From the NCBI RefSeq assembly GCF_014695725.1, contig NZ_JACJOU010000013.1:186001-250000 (forward strand): DNA of 64,000 nucleotides, in the 5' to 3' direction. A program made the translations under genes and the position numbers. Source of the stretch: Microcoleus sp. FACHB-672. Its GTDB lineage: Bacteria; Cyanobacteriota; Cyanobacteriia; Cyanobacteriales; Oscillatoriaceae. Below, in pieces: positions 1 to 9,570 of this stretch (position 1 is the stretch's first letter; the number at the start of each line of letters is the position of its first letter). The notes beneath the pieces were generated by a model. It saw nothing but the letters and a program-made list of their open reading frames with translations, was not told the origin of the DNA and ran no database searches.

Positions 1-2070
1 CGGACGAATTGTTTGGGCAAGATATTGCATATGGTCTTCCAGTGAGGCAAAATCATGTTTGCCCATCGCCGCACTAAGTTTGTTGACGTTATCCATCATC
101 AATTGAATCAGCGATGCTACCTTTTCGGCACTTTCCTTGTCCAATTCGATACCGATCGCCTTGGAGTTGGCGATCGCCGTGGACAGTTCAGATAGATACC
201 GAACCGCAGCGGGGTAGATGATGGTTTTTGCCATACTCACCACTAGCTTGGCTTCGACTTCAATCGCCAGCGTATACTGTTCGGCATAAACCTCAAACCG
301 GCTTTCTAGCTCAATGGGCGTGAGGACACCAAGTCGGTCGAATAGTTCTTCGATATAATCGGCTTTTAAGACAGGTAACGCATCGGCTGTCGTCCGCAGG
401 TCAGCTAAACCCCGTTCTTCAACCGCCATTTTGTGCCATTCTTCCGAATAGCCGTTGCCACCAAACACCACGGCGCTGTGCTTGTCCATTACCTCTTTGA
501 GAACGGTTTTGGCAGCAGCATTGAGGTCAGCTCCCTTTGCCATCTCGCTCTCTAAGGCATCGGCAATCCAAGCCAAGGAATCTGCCATGATCGTGTTCAT
601 TGCCACGAGTGGACCCGAAACGGACTGACCCGAACCGACTGCCCGGAACTCAAATCGGTTGCCCGTAAAGGCAAAGGGCGAAGTGCGGTTGCGATCGCCA
701 GGATCTTTGGGGAACACTGGCAACGTGTCTACGCCGAGTTCCATTACCCCAGCGTGGGCAGAACTGGTTGGCTGTCCCTGGCTAATTTGCTCAAACACCT
801 GCTCTAGTTGCGTTCCCAGATAAATCGAGATGATTGCAGGCGGAGCCTCATTCGCACCCAAGCGATGATCATTACTAGCTGTGGCAACAACTGCCCGCAT
901 CAGTGGGCCATACTTATGCAGCCCTCGAATCACCGCCCCACAGAACAGCAAAAATTGCATATTCGCATCGGGAGTATCGCCTGGATCAAGCAAATTGCCC
1001 TGAGTGGCATTGCCAACCGACCAGTTGACGTGTTTCCCGGAACCATTAATTCCAGCAAACGGCTTCTCGTGCAAGAGGCAGACAAAGCCATGTTTCTTAG
1101 CCGTACTCTTGAGGATGGTCATTGTCAACTGCTGGTGATCGCTGGCAACATTGGCGGCTTCAAAAAATGGCGCAATCTCGAACTGACCCGGAGCCACTTC
1201 GTTGTGGCGAGTTTTGGCCGGAATGCCTAGCCGATACATTTTCTCTTCTACGTCCTGCATGAACACTTGGACGCGATCGGGAATGGCACCAAAGTAGTGA
1301 TCATCAAATTGCTGACCTTTGGCAGGGGGTTTGCCAAATAGGGTTCTACCTGTTAGCAGCAAATCGGGACGACTATGGGCAAAATGAGCATCCACCAAAA
1401 AGTATTCTTGCTCTGGACCACAACTGGAGTTGACTGGCGCAACTTCCGTGTGTCCCAACAGCTTTAGCAGGCGGGTTGCGGCTTTGTTCATCGCTGCATT
1501 CGAGCGCAACAAGGGCGTTTTCTTATCTAGGGCGACCCCTGTCCAGGAGATGAACACGGTGGGAATGCACAAGGTGACGCCATTGTCGGTTTCCATCACA
1601 TAGGCAGGACTGGTGACATCCCACGCCGTGTAGCCGCGAGCTTCAAAGGTAGAACGCAGTCCACCATTCGGAAAGGACGAGCCATCCGGTTCACCCTGCA
1701 CTAGAACTTTCCCGGTAAATTCAGTAATGACGCTGCCATCCCCTTGCACCGAAATGAAACCGTCATGCTTTTCAGCCGTCGCATTCGTCATTGGGTAAAA
1801 GACGTGCGCGTAATACAATGCCCCTTTAGACGTTGCCCAATCTTTCATCGCCGCCGCCACGGTACCCGCGATTGATACATCCAGTTTTCCGCCTGTTTGG
1901 ATCGTATTCTTAACAGATTTATAGACATCTTTGGGCAAGCTTGCCTGCATTTTGCTCAGTGTAAACACATCCGTTGCCCACAGCGCTTCTAGTCGCTGCG
2001 GCATTTTGGGTGGTAGGGGTTTGCGATCGGTGACTTGAGAGACAGCTTGAACGCGTAATTCATGGGTCAT
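1..2070 (-). CDS. glnN: Glutamine synthetase type III, 3' end cut by window edge
   Basis: Condenses ammonium with glutamate using ATP in the cytoplasm, the entry step of nitrogen assimilation. Translated by eye from the ATG at 2070, it gives 690 codons open to the window edge. It starts MTHELRVQA, and family signatures include [14 protein letters not shown] (glutamate/metal-binding region), [14 protein letters not shown] and [12 protein letters not shown]. Type III enzymes are about 720 residues, so roughly 30 C-terminal residues lie outside the window. Known of the family: GlnN is a large dodecamer unrelated in size to the 470-residue GlnA, and in several cyanobacteria it is induced by nitrogen starvation through NtcA. 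I see no good NtcA box in the 100 bp before the start. The polyphosphate kinase gene ends 102 bp upstream on the same strand, so co-transcription is possible. Confidence 0.95.
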   Translation of the reverse strand, partial: MTHELRVQAVSQVTDRKPLPPKMPQRLEALWATDVFTLSKMQASLPKDVYKSVKNTIQTGGKLDVSIAGTVAAAMKDWATSKGALYYAHVFYPMTNATAEKHDGFISVQGDGSVITEFTGKVLVQGEPDGSSFPNGGLRSTFEARGYTAWDVTSPAYVMETDNGVTLCIPTVFISWTGVALDKKTPLLRSNAAMNKAATRLLKLLGHTEVAPVNSSCGPEQEYFLVDAHFAHSRPDLLLTGRTLFGKPPAKGQQFDDHYFGAIPDRVQVFMQDVEEKMYRLGIPAKTRHNEVAPGQFEIAPFFEAANVASDHQQLTMTILKSTAKKHGFVCLLHEKPFAGINGSGKHVNWSVGNATQGNLLDPGDTPDANMQFLLFCGAVIRGLHKYGPLMRAVVATASNDHRLGANEAPPAIISIYLGTQLEQVFEQISQGQPTSSAHAGVMELGVDTLPVFPKDPGDRNRTSPFAFTGNRFEFRAVGSGQSVSGPLVAMNTIMADSLAWIADALESEMAKGADLNAAAKTVLKEVMDKHSAVVFGGNGYSEEWHKMAVEERGLADLRTTADALPVLKADYIEELFDRLGVLTPIELESRFEVYAEQYTLAIEVEAKLVVSMAKTIIYPAAVRYLSELSTAIANSKAIGIELDKESAEKVASLIQLMMDNVNKLSAAMGKHDFASLEDHMQYLAQTIRP

Positions 2071-2172
2071 GATGATTGATTCCTAAAAATGTAGGGTTTA
2101 TGTGAGCGTGCAACATCGACTCTCGCAACTGTGAGGCCAACGTTGTTAATAAGATTCATCGTGGGTGAATGC

Positions 2173-3129
2173 TTAATACATTTGTGGAACAAAGAGCTGC
2201 TCGTTGCGAGGCGGACGCACATAGTCATGAGGGGCGCTCTTGCGAGGCGGCAGTTCCAGGGGTTCCGGAGTCATATCCACATAGGGAATTTTGCTCAAAA
2301 AATGGCTAATGCAGTTGAGGCGAGCGCGTTTTTTGTCGTCCGCTTCCACTGTGAACCACGGGGCTTCAGGGATGTTGGTGTGGGCAAACATCGCGTCTTT
2401 TGCCTGGGAATATTCCACCCAGCGATCTCGTGACTCCAGATCCATTGGACTCAGCTTCCAGCGACGAGCCGGATCGGTCGTGCGAGACTGGAAGCGGCGC
2501 TCTTGCTCCTCATCATTCACCGAGAACCAATACTTCAGCAAAACAATGCCAGATTTGACCAACATCCGCTCGAATTCTGGACAGGTTTGCATGAATTCCT
2601 GGTACTGCCCATCGGTGCAGAAGCCCATAACGTGTTCTACTCCGGCACGGTTATACCAACTGCGATCAAAACAGACGATTTCACTCGCAGCAGGAAGATG
2701 CAGCACATAGCGCTGGAAGTACCATTCAGTCTTTTCCCGATCGCTGGGCGTCCCCAATGCTACGACTCGACAGCCACGTGGATTCAGCGGTTCGGTGATG
2801 CGCCTAATGGTGCCTCCCTTACCTGCGGCATCGCGGCCTTCAAATAGGATGACAATGCGGGCACCTGTATGCTTTGCCCAATATTGCATTTTTACCAGTT
2901 CTACCTGTAGGCGAACAAGTTCTTTTTTGTACTCTTTCTTAGGGAGCTTAGAACCACTTTCGCGTTCAGATGTATGGTAAATCCCTTTCAGTTCTGGGGT
3001 TTTGCTCAGCTTGGCTTTTTTCTTGTCCTTAGGCTTTTTTTTCTTGTTCTTGGTTTCTTTAGGTTCTGCGGCTAGAGGCTCTAGCGTTACGGTTGGCGAA
3101 TGGCTACCGTTCAGATTTTCGGTTTCCAT
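2173..3129 (-). CDS. ppk2: Polyphosphate kinase 2 (PPK2 family)
   Basis: Cytoplasmic P-loop kinase that transfers phosphate between polyphosphate and nucleoside diphosphates or monophosphates. 318 residues, close to the usual single-domain PPK2 length. After a Lys-rich disordered N-terminus (about residues 25-50, KNKKKKPKDKKK), the core has Walker A FEGRDAAGKGGTI, Walker B-like VCFDRSWYNRAGVEHVMG, and the lid/C-terminal motifs RRFQSRTTDP and RRWKLSPMD. The mix of motifs suggests class I, but substrate preference (ADP, GDP or AMP) cannot be fixed by reading. The basic tail may hold polyphosphate electrostatically (inference). The upstream side is a long spacer, so it probably has its own promoter, and glnN lies 102 bp downstream on the same strand. 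Confidence 0.93.
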   Translation of the reverse strand: METENLNGSHSPTVTLEPLAAEPKETKNKKKKPKDKKKAKLSKTPELKGIYHTSERESGSKLPKKEYKKELVRLQVELVKMQYWAKHTGARIVILFEGRDAAGKGGTIRRITEPLNPRGCRVVALGTPSDREKTEWYFQRYVLHLPAASEIVCFDRSWYNRAGVEHVMGFCTDGQYQEFMQTCPEFERMLVKSGIVLLKYWFSVNDEEQERRFQSRTTDPARRWKLSPMDLESRDRWVEYSQAKDAMFAHTNIPEAPWFTVEADDKKRARLNCISHFLSKIPYVDMTPEPLELPPRKSAPHDYVRPPRNEQLFVPQMY

Positions 3130-3776
3130 GATTGTCCCTGCATGATATGAGAGGGGTACGGAGCAAGTAACAGCGAACTGATGGAAATTGGGGACGCAAA
3201 GTTCAAGAAAAATACAGCCTTTGAATCTGCACTGAATCTAGAAACCTGATAGTTGCTGAATTCTGAGGCAAAGTATCACAAACTGAGGCTTACAGCCTTA
3301 CAACACCCTTAAAGTCCTGAAAAATCTCTTAGACAGATGTAACAGAAAATTTAATTAAACTCTCAACCTGGAATCGCTATGCCCCACTAAAGGTATCTCC
3401 TACTCCCCTATAGTAGGAACAGAAAAATAAGACTTTTGTATCGAAAGCAACTAAAGAAGCACATCATCACCCCCTGGAAAATTTGCCAAGAGGCACCGAG
3501 AAAGCCCCATTAGAGTGGGACGCGGACTTATCAAGCATTTATGCGATAGCGAAGCGGTAGCGAGAGAATCAGCAATTGTGCTGAGAATTTGCCTGATCCT
3601 TACGGCTCAGGCGGAGTATGTCAAACACTCGACCTGGCGATTCACTCTGGGGAACACGTTCTATGAACCTATCCCACTAATAAAATTCTGTTAATCTAAA
3701 TGTGATATCAAGTCTGGGAAGATACCTAGAATAAAATGGAAATATCAACCTTCGCCAATCAGTTTCTACGCCTCCG
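3130..3776. other. Intergenic spacer with one small hairpin
   Basis: No convincing coding sequence. A 7-bp perfect stem (TCCTACT at 3398-3404 with AGTAGGA at 3412-3418, 7-nt loop) and a 6-bp GCCTGA/TCAGGC stem near 3591-3612 are the only structures I see. The spacer separates ppk2 from transposase debris and probably holds the ppk2 promoter. Confidence 0.5.
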
Positions 3777-4180
3777 ATGCCAAAGCGTATTACTATCGAA
3801 TCGCATTTATCTTTAGCTAAGCTAGAACAACGTTACCGTCAAGCCAAAGACCCTGTGGAAAGAAGCCATTACCAAATTATCTGGTGATTAGCTTGCGGTC
3901 GCCGAACTGAAGAAGTGGCACAAATCACGGGTTATAGTCGCAGTTGGATTTACGAATTAGTTTGGGGATATAACCGCATTGGTCCGCAATCCCTAGGAGA
4001 TAAAAGACATGAACATCCAGGTGCCGAACCCCTGTTAAATGATCTCCAACAAGCGTAACTGTTGCAGGCATTACAATCAACCCCAGCAGAAGGTAGATTT
4101 TGGAAGGGCTAAAAAGTAGCGAATTGGATGAGTGAACTACTCGGAAGCACAGTGAGTAGACAAATAGGATGCTCGTAGTA
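3777..4180 (+). pseudogene. IS630-type transposase remnant (N-terminal helix-turn-helix part)
   Basis: Reading from the ATG at 3777 gives MPKRITIESHLSLAKLEQRY, then an HTH segment with VAQITGYSRSWIYELV, then KVANWMSELLGSTVSRQ. The order and spacing match the N-terminal DNA-binding half of IS630/Tc1-mariner transposases. In-frame stops follow IIW (codon 37), LQQA and FWKG, and similarity stops abruptly after VSRQ. No DDE catalytic half follows, and I find no terminal inverted repeats. This is a dead fragment. It marks an old insertion between ppk2 and the parA pair. Confidence 0.7.
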
Positions 4181-4473
4181 ATGTAATTGCATTATTCTGA
4201 CTCGCCCTCTTCAAGTGAACCTGGCTTTTAGCAACAGGCTTTTGAGTTCTCGAATCTTTTTAGGCATGAGGACATATTGGAATTGTAGCAAAGTCGGGGC
4301 AAACCAGCTTGAGTATCACTTACGTTTATCTGCGGTTGATTTTTCCAACACCGGCACCGGCACAAATGAGATTAATCCTATTTTCTTTTCCCCGGCTACA
4401 GATCCCCCCACATCCCAAAAGAAAGGTAGGGGGGTTCTATTTGTAGCGCCTCAAAATAAAAACCGTATAACTT

Positions 4474-5169
4474 TTAGTCAAGCATCCAGCTATTTGTGCC
4501 GGTGTCAGCCTTTTCCTGGCTTAGGGGGAGAACAAACCGCTCAAATCTTCCTGGCACTTTGATGGATTCTTGCTGTTTTTTAACGAGTGCCGTCTCTTTT
4601 TGCTTAGCCGGCTCCTTCTCTTTTTGTTTAACGGGTTCCTTGTCTTTTTTCAACACCTCAATTTCTTCAATGAGTACGGGTTCCTTGTCTTTTTTCAACG
4701 CCTCGATTTCTTCAATGAGTTTTGAGTTGCCTTCTGCAAGTTGCAAGGCTGCTTTTTTAGCTTCCTCAAATTCAGTTTTCTTGTGTTGAGCGCGATCTAG
4801 CTTTTTCTGCAAGTCAGTAACGGATGTTGTTTGCTTGTCCAACTCAGACTGTAAGTCAGCAACGGATGCTCTTTGAATGTCTAACTCAGACTGCAACTCA
4901 GCAATTTGTTGCTGTTGAGATTCGACTGTTTGGTGGGCAAGAGCCAGAGAAGTTGTTAATTCAGTAACAATGGCTTGTAATTCAGCTTTGGTTGGGGCTG
5001 TGCGTTTCGGGCGAGTCTCGTCATGCTCTTCTGTTTCAGCCTCGTCTTCTGTGTCTGCTTCCTCTTCTAGAACTCCTTCAACCTGAGCTTCTAGAACTCC
5101 CTCAGTTTCTGAATTAGGGAATTTTTCCGATTCTTCATGTAACAAGTCTGCAAGTCGTTTTTTAGCCAT
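4474..5169 (-). CDS. Coiled-coil partner of ParA-type ATPase (McdB-like candidate)
   Basis: 231 residues: an acidic disordered N-terminal segment (about 1-60, rich in E/D), a long Gln-rich coiled coil (about 60-150) with repeats of LQSELD and SVADLQ/SVTDLQ, a Lys/Glu stretch with a repeated LIEEIE.LKKDKEP unit (about 150-200), and a C-terminal tail ending NSWMLD. No enzyme motif is present. Its ATG overlaps the stop of the upstream ParA gene (TAATG) and its Shine-Dalgarno GGAGG lies inside parA, so the two are translationally coupled. In cyanobacteria this arrangement (ParA ATPase followed by a disordered/coiled-coil protein with a conserved Trp near the C-terminus) is that of McdAB carboxysome-positioning systems. 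That assignment is inference; another ParA cargo adaptor is the alternative. Confidence 0.75.
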   Translation of the reverse strand: MAKKRLADLLHEESEKFPNSETEGVLEAQVEGVLEEEADTEDEAETEEHDETRPKRTAPTKAELQAIVTELTTSLALAHQTVESQQQQIAELQSELDIQRASVADLQSELDKQTTSVTDLQKKLDRAQHKKTEFEEAKKAALQLAEGNSKLIEEIEALKKDKEPVLIEEIEVLKKDKEPVKQKEKEPAKQKETALVKKQQESIKVPGRFERFVLPLSQEKADTGTNSWMLD

Positions 5170-5801
5170 TATTTCCTCCAGTCACGCTGTATTTCTTCTG
5201 CCACGCGGCGGTAATCTGCTTCAGCTTCTCGTGCGTTTTTTCCTTTCGCTTTTGTAATGGGAACTCCATCAAGTGCGGCTCTTTCGTGTGCTTTATAAGC
5301 ACGCACAAAGGCATTGCAAGCGGGGATTCCTAATTCGAGGAGTGTGTTTTGAGCCTCTAGTGCTTCTCCTAAACTCCGCGTATCCACTCTAGTCAGAAGC
5401 ACCCGATGGGCGGTTCCCACCGGCATGATGGCTTCCCGTACGGTTTCAATTAGCACAGCTAGATCCATCGGCGCTGGAGGTGTGGGCAAAACCACATAAT
5501 CCGCACTTGCCACCACCGCTGCTAAAGCTTCGGATCTCAGCGCCGGCGGTGTATCTACGACGACTATCTCGTAGCCTTCTACCTTCCGCAAACGCCCCAA
5601 AAGTTTCGGATCTGTGTTTCGAGACAGATCGAAGCCCATTGTTTCCTCACCGCGATCAACCCACCAAGAGGCAGATCCTTGAGGATCGGCATCGACTAAA
5701 AGAACCCGTGTTTTCTCCGAGAGGGCTGCAGCCAAATTGACTGCCGTCGTGGTTTTCCCGACGCCTCCCTTACCGTTGATGATAGCGATGATTCTTGGCA
5801 C
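5169..5801 (-). CDS. ParA/MinD-family ATPase (McdA-like candidate)
   Basis: 210-residue deviant-Walker ATPase of the kind that forms ATP-dependent gradients on the nucleoid to position cargo. The deviant Walker A motif GKGGVGKTT with signature lysine is at residues 10-18, followed by [15 protein letters not shown] (A'), and [14 protein letters not shown] (Walker B/switch II). The short single-domain form without an N-terminal HTH separates it from plasmid ParA type Ia. No parB-like gene or parS array is visible, and a coiled-coil gene overlaps its stop by one base. The known family role is partition or positioning of DNA, carboxysomes or chemotaxis clusters. I favour carboxysome positioning (McdA type 2) from the partner's architecture, with plasmid-type partition as the alternative. 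Confidence 0.9.
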   Translation of the reverse strand: MPRIIAIINGKGGVGKTTTAVNLAAALSEKTRVLLVDADPQGSASWWVDRGEETMGFDLSRNTDPKLLGRLRKVEGYEIVVVDTPPALRSEALAAVVASADYVVLPTPPAPMDLAVLIETVREAIMPVGTAHRVLLTRVDTRSLGEALEAQNTLLELGIPACNAFVRAYKAHERAALDGVPITKAKGKNAREAEADYRRVAEEIQRDWRK

Positions 5802-5927
5802 TGCAAATTCCGACGCTGACTTCCCTGAAATATACCGCTTTATGCGCTCGGATTCTCTCAGCCGATGGTGTTACTTAATAGAACTAAACTTGAAACATCA
5901 CTTAGCAGTAACAAAAGGAGAGCATTT

Positions 5928-6890
5928 ATGGCGCTAGGTATGCTAGTTGGTGGCAAATGGACGAGCAAACGAGAGCAAGAAGACTCCCAGGGCAAGTTTC
6001 TCCGTCCTTCAACGACGTTCCGCAATTGGGTTCGGGCAGACGGTTCTAGCGATTATCTGCCAGAAGCCGGTCGTTACCATCTTTATGTTGCCCTCGCCTG
6101 TCCTTGGGCACAACGCACGCTGATTCTGCGAAAACTGAAGGGTTTAGATGAGGCGATCTCAATCTCAATCGTTGATCCGTTTATGGGGGATGAGGGATGG
6201 TTTTTTTCTGAAGCACCGGCTTGCATTCCTGATAGTGTAAATGGGGCAAAATATCTCAGAGACATCTATCTAAAGGCAGAACCTAATTTCACGGGACGGG
6301 TAACGGTGCCAATACTGTGGGACAAGAAAACCGGCACGATTGTTAACAACGAATCCCGCGAGATTATTCGGATGTTGGATACCGAATTTGATGGGGTAGC
6401 AAAATCAGAGATCAATCTCTATCCTACAGATTTGCGGGAGAAGATTGACCAGACCATAGATGCGATTTACCAGCCGATTAATAATGGTGTTTACAGAGCC
6501 GGCTTTGCAACGAAACAGGAATCTTACGAGGAAGCGGTTACAGAACTCTTTAACAATCTCGACCATTGGGAAGATGTGTTGAGCCGGCAGCGCTATCTCT
6601 GCGGTGATCGCCTCACGGAAGCAGATGTGTGTATATTCACAACCCTATTGCGATTTGATGCCGTTTACTACGGGCATTTCAAATGCAATTTGCGCCATAT
6701 TTGGGACTACCCAAATTTGTGGAATTACTTGAAAGATATTTACCAGCAGCCTGGAGTTAAGGAAACGTGCGACCTGGATCACATTAAGCAACATTATTAC
6801 AAAAGCCACAATCAAATTAACCCAACTGGCATTGTTCCGAAAGGGCCGAAACTTGATTTAGACACGCCTCACTCTCGCGATCACTTTTGA
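5928..6890 (+). CDS. Glutathionyl-hydroquinone reductase (Xi-class GST, YqjG/ECM4 family)
   Basis: Reduces glutathionyl-(hydro)quinones using glutathione in the cytoplasm, a detoxification role. The ATG at 5928 is preferred over an earlier frame opening at 5865 because it has an AAAGGAG ribosome-binding site 8 nt upstream and gives MALGMLVGGKW, the usual family start. 320 residues, as in YqjG. The catalytic cysteine sits in ACPWAQR (Cys58). The conserved substrate-site surroundings FRNWV, IVNNESREIIRML and a C-terminal alpha-helical GST domain with RQRYLCGDRLTEADV are present. It stands alone, divergent from parA about 125 bp away. Confidence 0.92.
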   Translation: MALGMLVGGKWTSKREQEDSQGKFLRPSTTFRNWVRADGSSDYLPEAGRYHLYVALACPWAQRTLILRKLKGLDEAISISIVDPFMGDEGWFFSEAPACIPDSVNGAKYLRDIYLKAEPNFTGRVTVPILWDKKTGTIVNNESREIIRMLDTEFDGVAKSEINLYPTDLREKIDQTIDAIYQPINNGVYRAGFATKQESYEEAVTELFNNLDHWEDVLSRQRYLCGDRLTEADVCIFTTLLRFDAVYYGHFKCNLRHIWDYPNLWNYLKDIYQQPGVKETCDLDHIKQHYYKSHNQINPTGIVPKGPKLDLDTPHSRDHF

Positions 6891-7101
6891 TGAGGTGAAA
6901 AACTTTTGTCATGACTCTTATTCTCCCCTGACTGTTTGAGGAGTATTTTATAGAGAATTTTGCCACCGATCTCAGCAGGAAATTGGGGCATTATGATAAC
7001 AAAAACCTTCTGACAAAATTGGGAAAAGAATTACTTGAGGCCAATCACCCTTTAATAGTAATAAGATAGAGCCGTGAGCGCTGTTCAAAAAGGAGAGGCA
7101 A

Positions 7102-8724
7102 ATGCCCGGTCACGATATTATCGTTATTGGAGCCTCCGCCGGCGGGGTGGAAGCCCTGAATAAACTGGTGGCTGGTTTGCCTAAAGACTTGCCGGCTGCG
7201 TTGTTCATCGTGCTTCACATTCGAGCCGAAAGTAAAAGCTTTCTCCCGGATATTCTCAGCCGATATGGGCCTTTGCCGGCGGCTCATCCTAAAGATCATG
7301 AGAGGATCGAACACGGACGCATTTATGTAGCCCCGCCAAACTACCACCTGCTCGTCAAAAGCGGCTACATCCGTTTGGTGGAAGGGCCGAAGGAAAATAG
7401 CACCCGTCCGGCAGTCGATCCTTTGTTTCGCACAGCAGCAAGGGCATACGGACGCCGCGTGGTAGGGGTGGTGCTTTCGGGCACGCTCGACGATGGCACT
7501 GAGGGACTTATCGAGTTGAAGCGGCGGGGTGGTGTCGCTGTCGTTCAAGACCCGGAGGATGCGCTTTTTTCGGGGATGCCCAGCAGTGCTATCGAACACG
7601 CAAATGTTGACTATATTCTGCCGCTCTCATCCATAGCACCGGCATTGGTACGTCTAGCCCATGAACCAGTAGTAGAGGAAGGAGGAGAGGCTGTGTCTAA
7701 CGAAAGCGATACTGACATTGTGGAAGTGGATGGGGCCGGGATGCGGCAGCAAGGACACCCTGGACCGGCCTCAAATTTTACTTGTCCAGATTGCGGCGGG
7801 ACGCTGTTCCAATTGCAAGACAAGGGTTTGCTGAAGTTCCGGTGTCGTGTGGGCCACGCCTATTCAGGGCAAACGTTGGTTGCAGGGCAAAGCGAGTCCC
7901 AAGAAGTGGCGCTGTGGGCCGCAATTCGCTCTCTAGAGGAGCGTGCAGAGTTGATGCACAAGATGAATAAGAATGCTCGCGAACGCAACCATATCGCATC
8001 AGCACAGCGTTATGAAGTGCAAGCAAAGGAGGCGGAACAACGTGCTGACTCGATCCGGCAAACGCTGTTCCAAAATCAATTGCCGGTGATTGAAAATCCA
8101 GATGAGCCGACAGTTTCATCTAGTGAGGGTGAAGTTGTAGACGCTGCGTTTAAAGTGGTGGTACTGGTGGGGGAAGCCGGCGGGCGGTTGGCGTTAAGTT
8201 ATATCCTGCCGGCTTTACCCGCCAACTTGCCGGCAGCCGTCATCGTAGTGCAGCGCCTTGATACCCAGTCCGATTCTAGTTTGATGGCGGATGCTGTGAG
8301 CCGGTCTAATGGCTTGCCGATCAAACAGGCACAAGAAGGAGAGCAACTGCAACCGGGCGTTGTCTACGTTGCGCCCCCAAATGAGCACTTGCTGGTAACT
8401 CCCAATGGCACTTTCTGCCTCTCTTCGGCGGTACTTGTAGACTTTGCGCGTCCCTCCGCCGACTTGTTGCTTCAGTCAGTTGCAGCGAGTTTCAAAGATC
8501 GCGCGATCACCGCAATTCTTTCTGGCACCGGCAGTGATGGGGCATCGGGGGTGCGGGCGATTCACAAGATGGGTGGCAAAACAATTGCCCAAGATGAAAC
8601 TACAGCTCAATTTTTTGAAATGTCTAGTGCTGCCATAGCCACCGGCACTGTAGATTCGATTCTGCCACTCGATGAGATTGCGTCTGCACTTGTAAATTTA
8701 GTCATGGAAAATAGTGACGAATAA
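7102..8724 (+). CDS. CheB-type methylesterase with zinc-ribbon-like middle and degenerate second CheB domain
   Basis: 540 residues with a good ribosome-binding site (AAAGGAG). Domain 1 (about 1-190) is a complete CheB-type methylesterase: Ser12 in GASAGG, His39 in VLHI, Asp131 in SGTLDDG. The middle has a Cys4-type or Cys3His site: C228, C231, C248 and H252 (CPDCGG ... CRVGHAYS). Domain 2 (about 350-535) repeats the fold, but its nucleophile motif reads VGEAGGR (no Ser) and the His position reads VVQR, while the Asp motif SGTGSDG is kept. So only domain 1 should be catalytic. There is no receiver domain and no cheR or MCP gene nearby, so a role outside classical chemotaxis is likely. The second half may be regulatory or scaffold-like (inference). 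Confidence 0.88.
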   Translation: MPGHDIIVIGASAGGVEALNKLVAGLPKDLPAALFIVLHIRAESKSFLPDILSRYGPLPAAHPKDHERIEHGRIYVAPPNYHLLVKSGYIRLVEGPKENSTRPAVDPLFRTAARAYGRRVVGVVLSGTLDDGTEGLIELKRRGGVAVVQDPEDALFSGMPSSAIEHANVDYILPLSSIAPALVRLAHEPVVEEGGEAVSNESDTDIVEVDGAGMRQQGHPGPASNFTCPDCGGTLFQLQDKGLLKFRCRVGHAYSGQTLVAGQSESQEVALWAAIRSLEERAELMHKMNKNARERNHIASAQRYEVQAKEAEQRADSIRQTLFQNQLPVIENPDEPTVSSSEGEVVDAAFKVVVLVGEAGGRLALSYILPALPANLPAAVIVVQRLDTQSDSSLMADAVSRSNGLPIKQAQEGEQLQPGVVYVAPPNEHLLVTPNGTFCLSSAVLVDFARPSADLLLQSVAASFKDRAITAILSGTGSDGASGVRAIHKMGGKTIAQDETTAQFFEMSSAAIATGTVDSILPLDEIASALVNLVMENSDE

Positions 8725-8779
8725 TCTATTGAGAATTCGTCTGCAAAATGAGTGAGCAACTGCTTTTTCTTTTAGCCGG

Positions 8780-9262
8780 CTAACTTTCTTCAGGAGATTT
8801 CAAAGCGCGATCCAGCACTGCACGGGCATCTTCTGCTTTAGATCGGGCTTCTTGGTAGCGCAGATTGGCTTGGGCGAAGGTTTTGAGAACTTTAAAACCG
8901 TCCTTGAGGCTGGTGATTTCTTCCTCACTTACGGCTTTATCAGAAAAAAGAATATCGACTTGAGCGCGAACCTTGAGCGCCTCAGCGCGGGACTCCTGCA
9001 CCTTTAACTTGAGGGTGGCGAGGTTGCTAAGCGTCTGTATTGCTTGGGTTACAGCGTCCTCATCACCGGCAGTATCCGATAGTTGCTCTTTCACTTCAAT
9101 CAGCTGTTGAGGGCCAAATCCATCTGAGAGTTCAGTGGGAAGTTTGCCGGCATCCATCAGTTCCATGAGCTGATCCATTGCTTTGTCACGGGCTTTTGTA
9201 GAATCTTTGCCGGAAACAGTGAGGACAACTTCTGGACACTGAGCGAGCGTGTACTGAACCAT
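8780..9262 (-). CDS. Conserved cyanobacterial hypothetical protein with helical C-terminus
   Basis: 160 residues from the ATG at 9262 (MVQYTLAQCPEVVLTVSGKD). A longer reading would need a TTG at 9313 and adds an unlikely basic segment, so I use the internal ATG. The protein is predicted soluble and helical, with a Lys/Asp-rich KDSTKARDKAMDQLMELMD stretch and a C-terminal half of charged heptad-like helices. No catalytic motif. I recognise it only as a type of protein common in filamentous cyanobacteria without a known function. It converges on the cheB-like gene, 55 bp between the stops. Confidence 0.75.
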   Translation of the reverse strand: MVQYTLAQCPEVVLTVSGKDSTKARDKAMDQLMELMDAGKLPTELSDGFGPQQLIEVKEQLSDTAGDEDAVTQAIQTLSNLATLKLKVQESRAEALKVRAQVDILFSDKAVSEEEITSLKDGFKVLKTFAQANLRYQEARSKAEDARAVLDRALKSPEES

Positions 9263-9570
9263 ATCTGTGGGGAAAAACCTTTTGTCAAACCTAATGGGCC
9301 GGTTATTTAACAAAGTCTTATAACCCGCCCATGTATTTATTTTAACTTAAAAGAAACCACTTGATATGGGTTTGCGCTGTGTAGGGAGGGCGCAATTCCA
9401 AACGGTAGAGGCGTCTTGCCAGACGCCTCTCGGTTGTCAACGGTAGATGGGAGAAGTCAATAAGCAGTCGTCACCTCTGCCGGCAAAAACTCGAACAACT
9501 TGTTAAAAAAAGCATCGAGTCATTGCTGAATTAATGCCGGCAGCCGTCATTTTCTGGGGAGAAAGGTTAA
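9263..9570. other. Spacer between two small genes
   Basis: Holds one very stable palindrome (listed separately at 9407-9430) and otherwise no open frame I would support. It likely carries the promoter of the 160-residue gene and the end of the 64-residue gene's transcript. Confidence 0.5.
9407..9430. repeat. Short interspersed palindrome
   Basis: AGAGGCGTCT pairs perfectly with AGACGCCTCT across a 4-nt loop. The sequence has the look of the GC-rich hairpin repeats scattered through cyanobacterial spacers; others of the same style are at 29880-29899 and 56268-56289. No T-run follows on either strand, so a terminator role is not supported, though it could stabilise a 3' end. Confidence 0.6.

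Noticed and set aside
808-1230. 140-codon plus-strand frame
   Set aside because: Lies antisense within glnN, whose motifs are read on the other strand; no ribosome-binding site or recognisable domain.
2157-2172. Possible NtcA box (GTA-N8-TCA on the minus strand) upstream of glnN
   Set aside because: Only a partial match to GTA-N8-TAC and no TAN3T -10 box at the expected distance.
4215-4562. 115-codon plus-strand frame
   Set aside because: Its second half is antisense to the coiled-coil gene, its start has no ribosome-binding site and the composition is not protein-like.
7045-7599. 184-codon minus-strand frame
   Set aside because: Antisense shadow of the first CheB domain, which has complete catalytic motifs on the plus strand.
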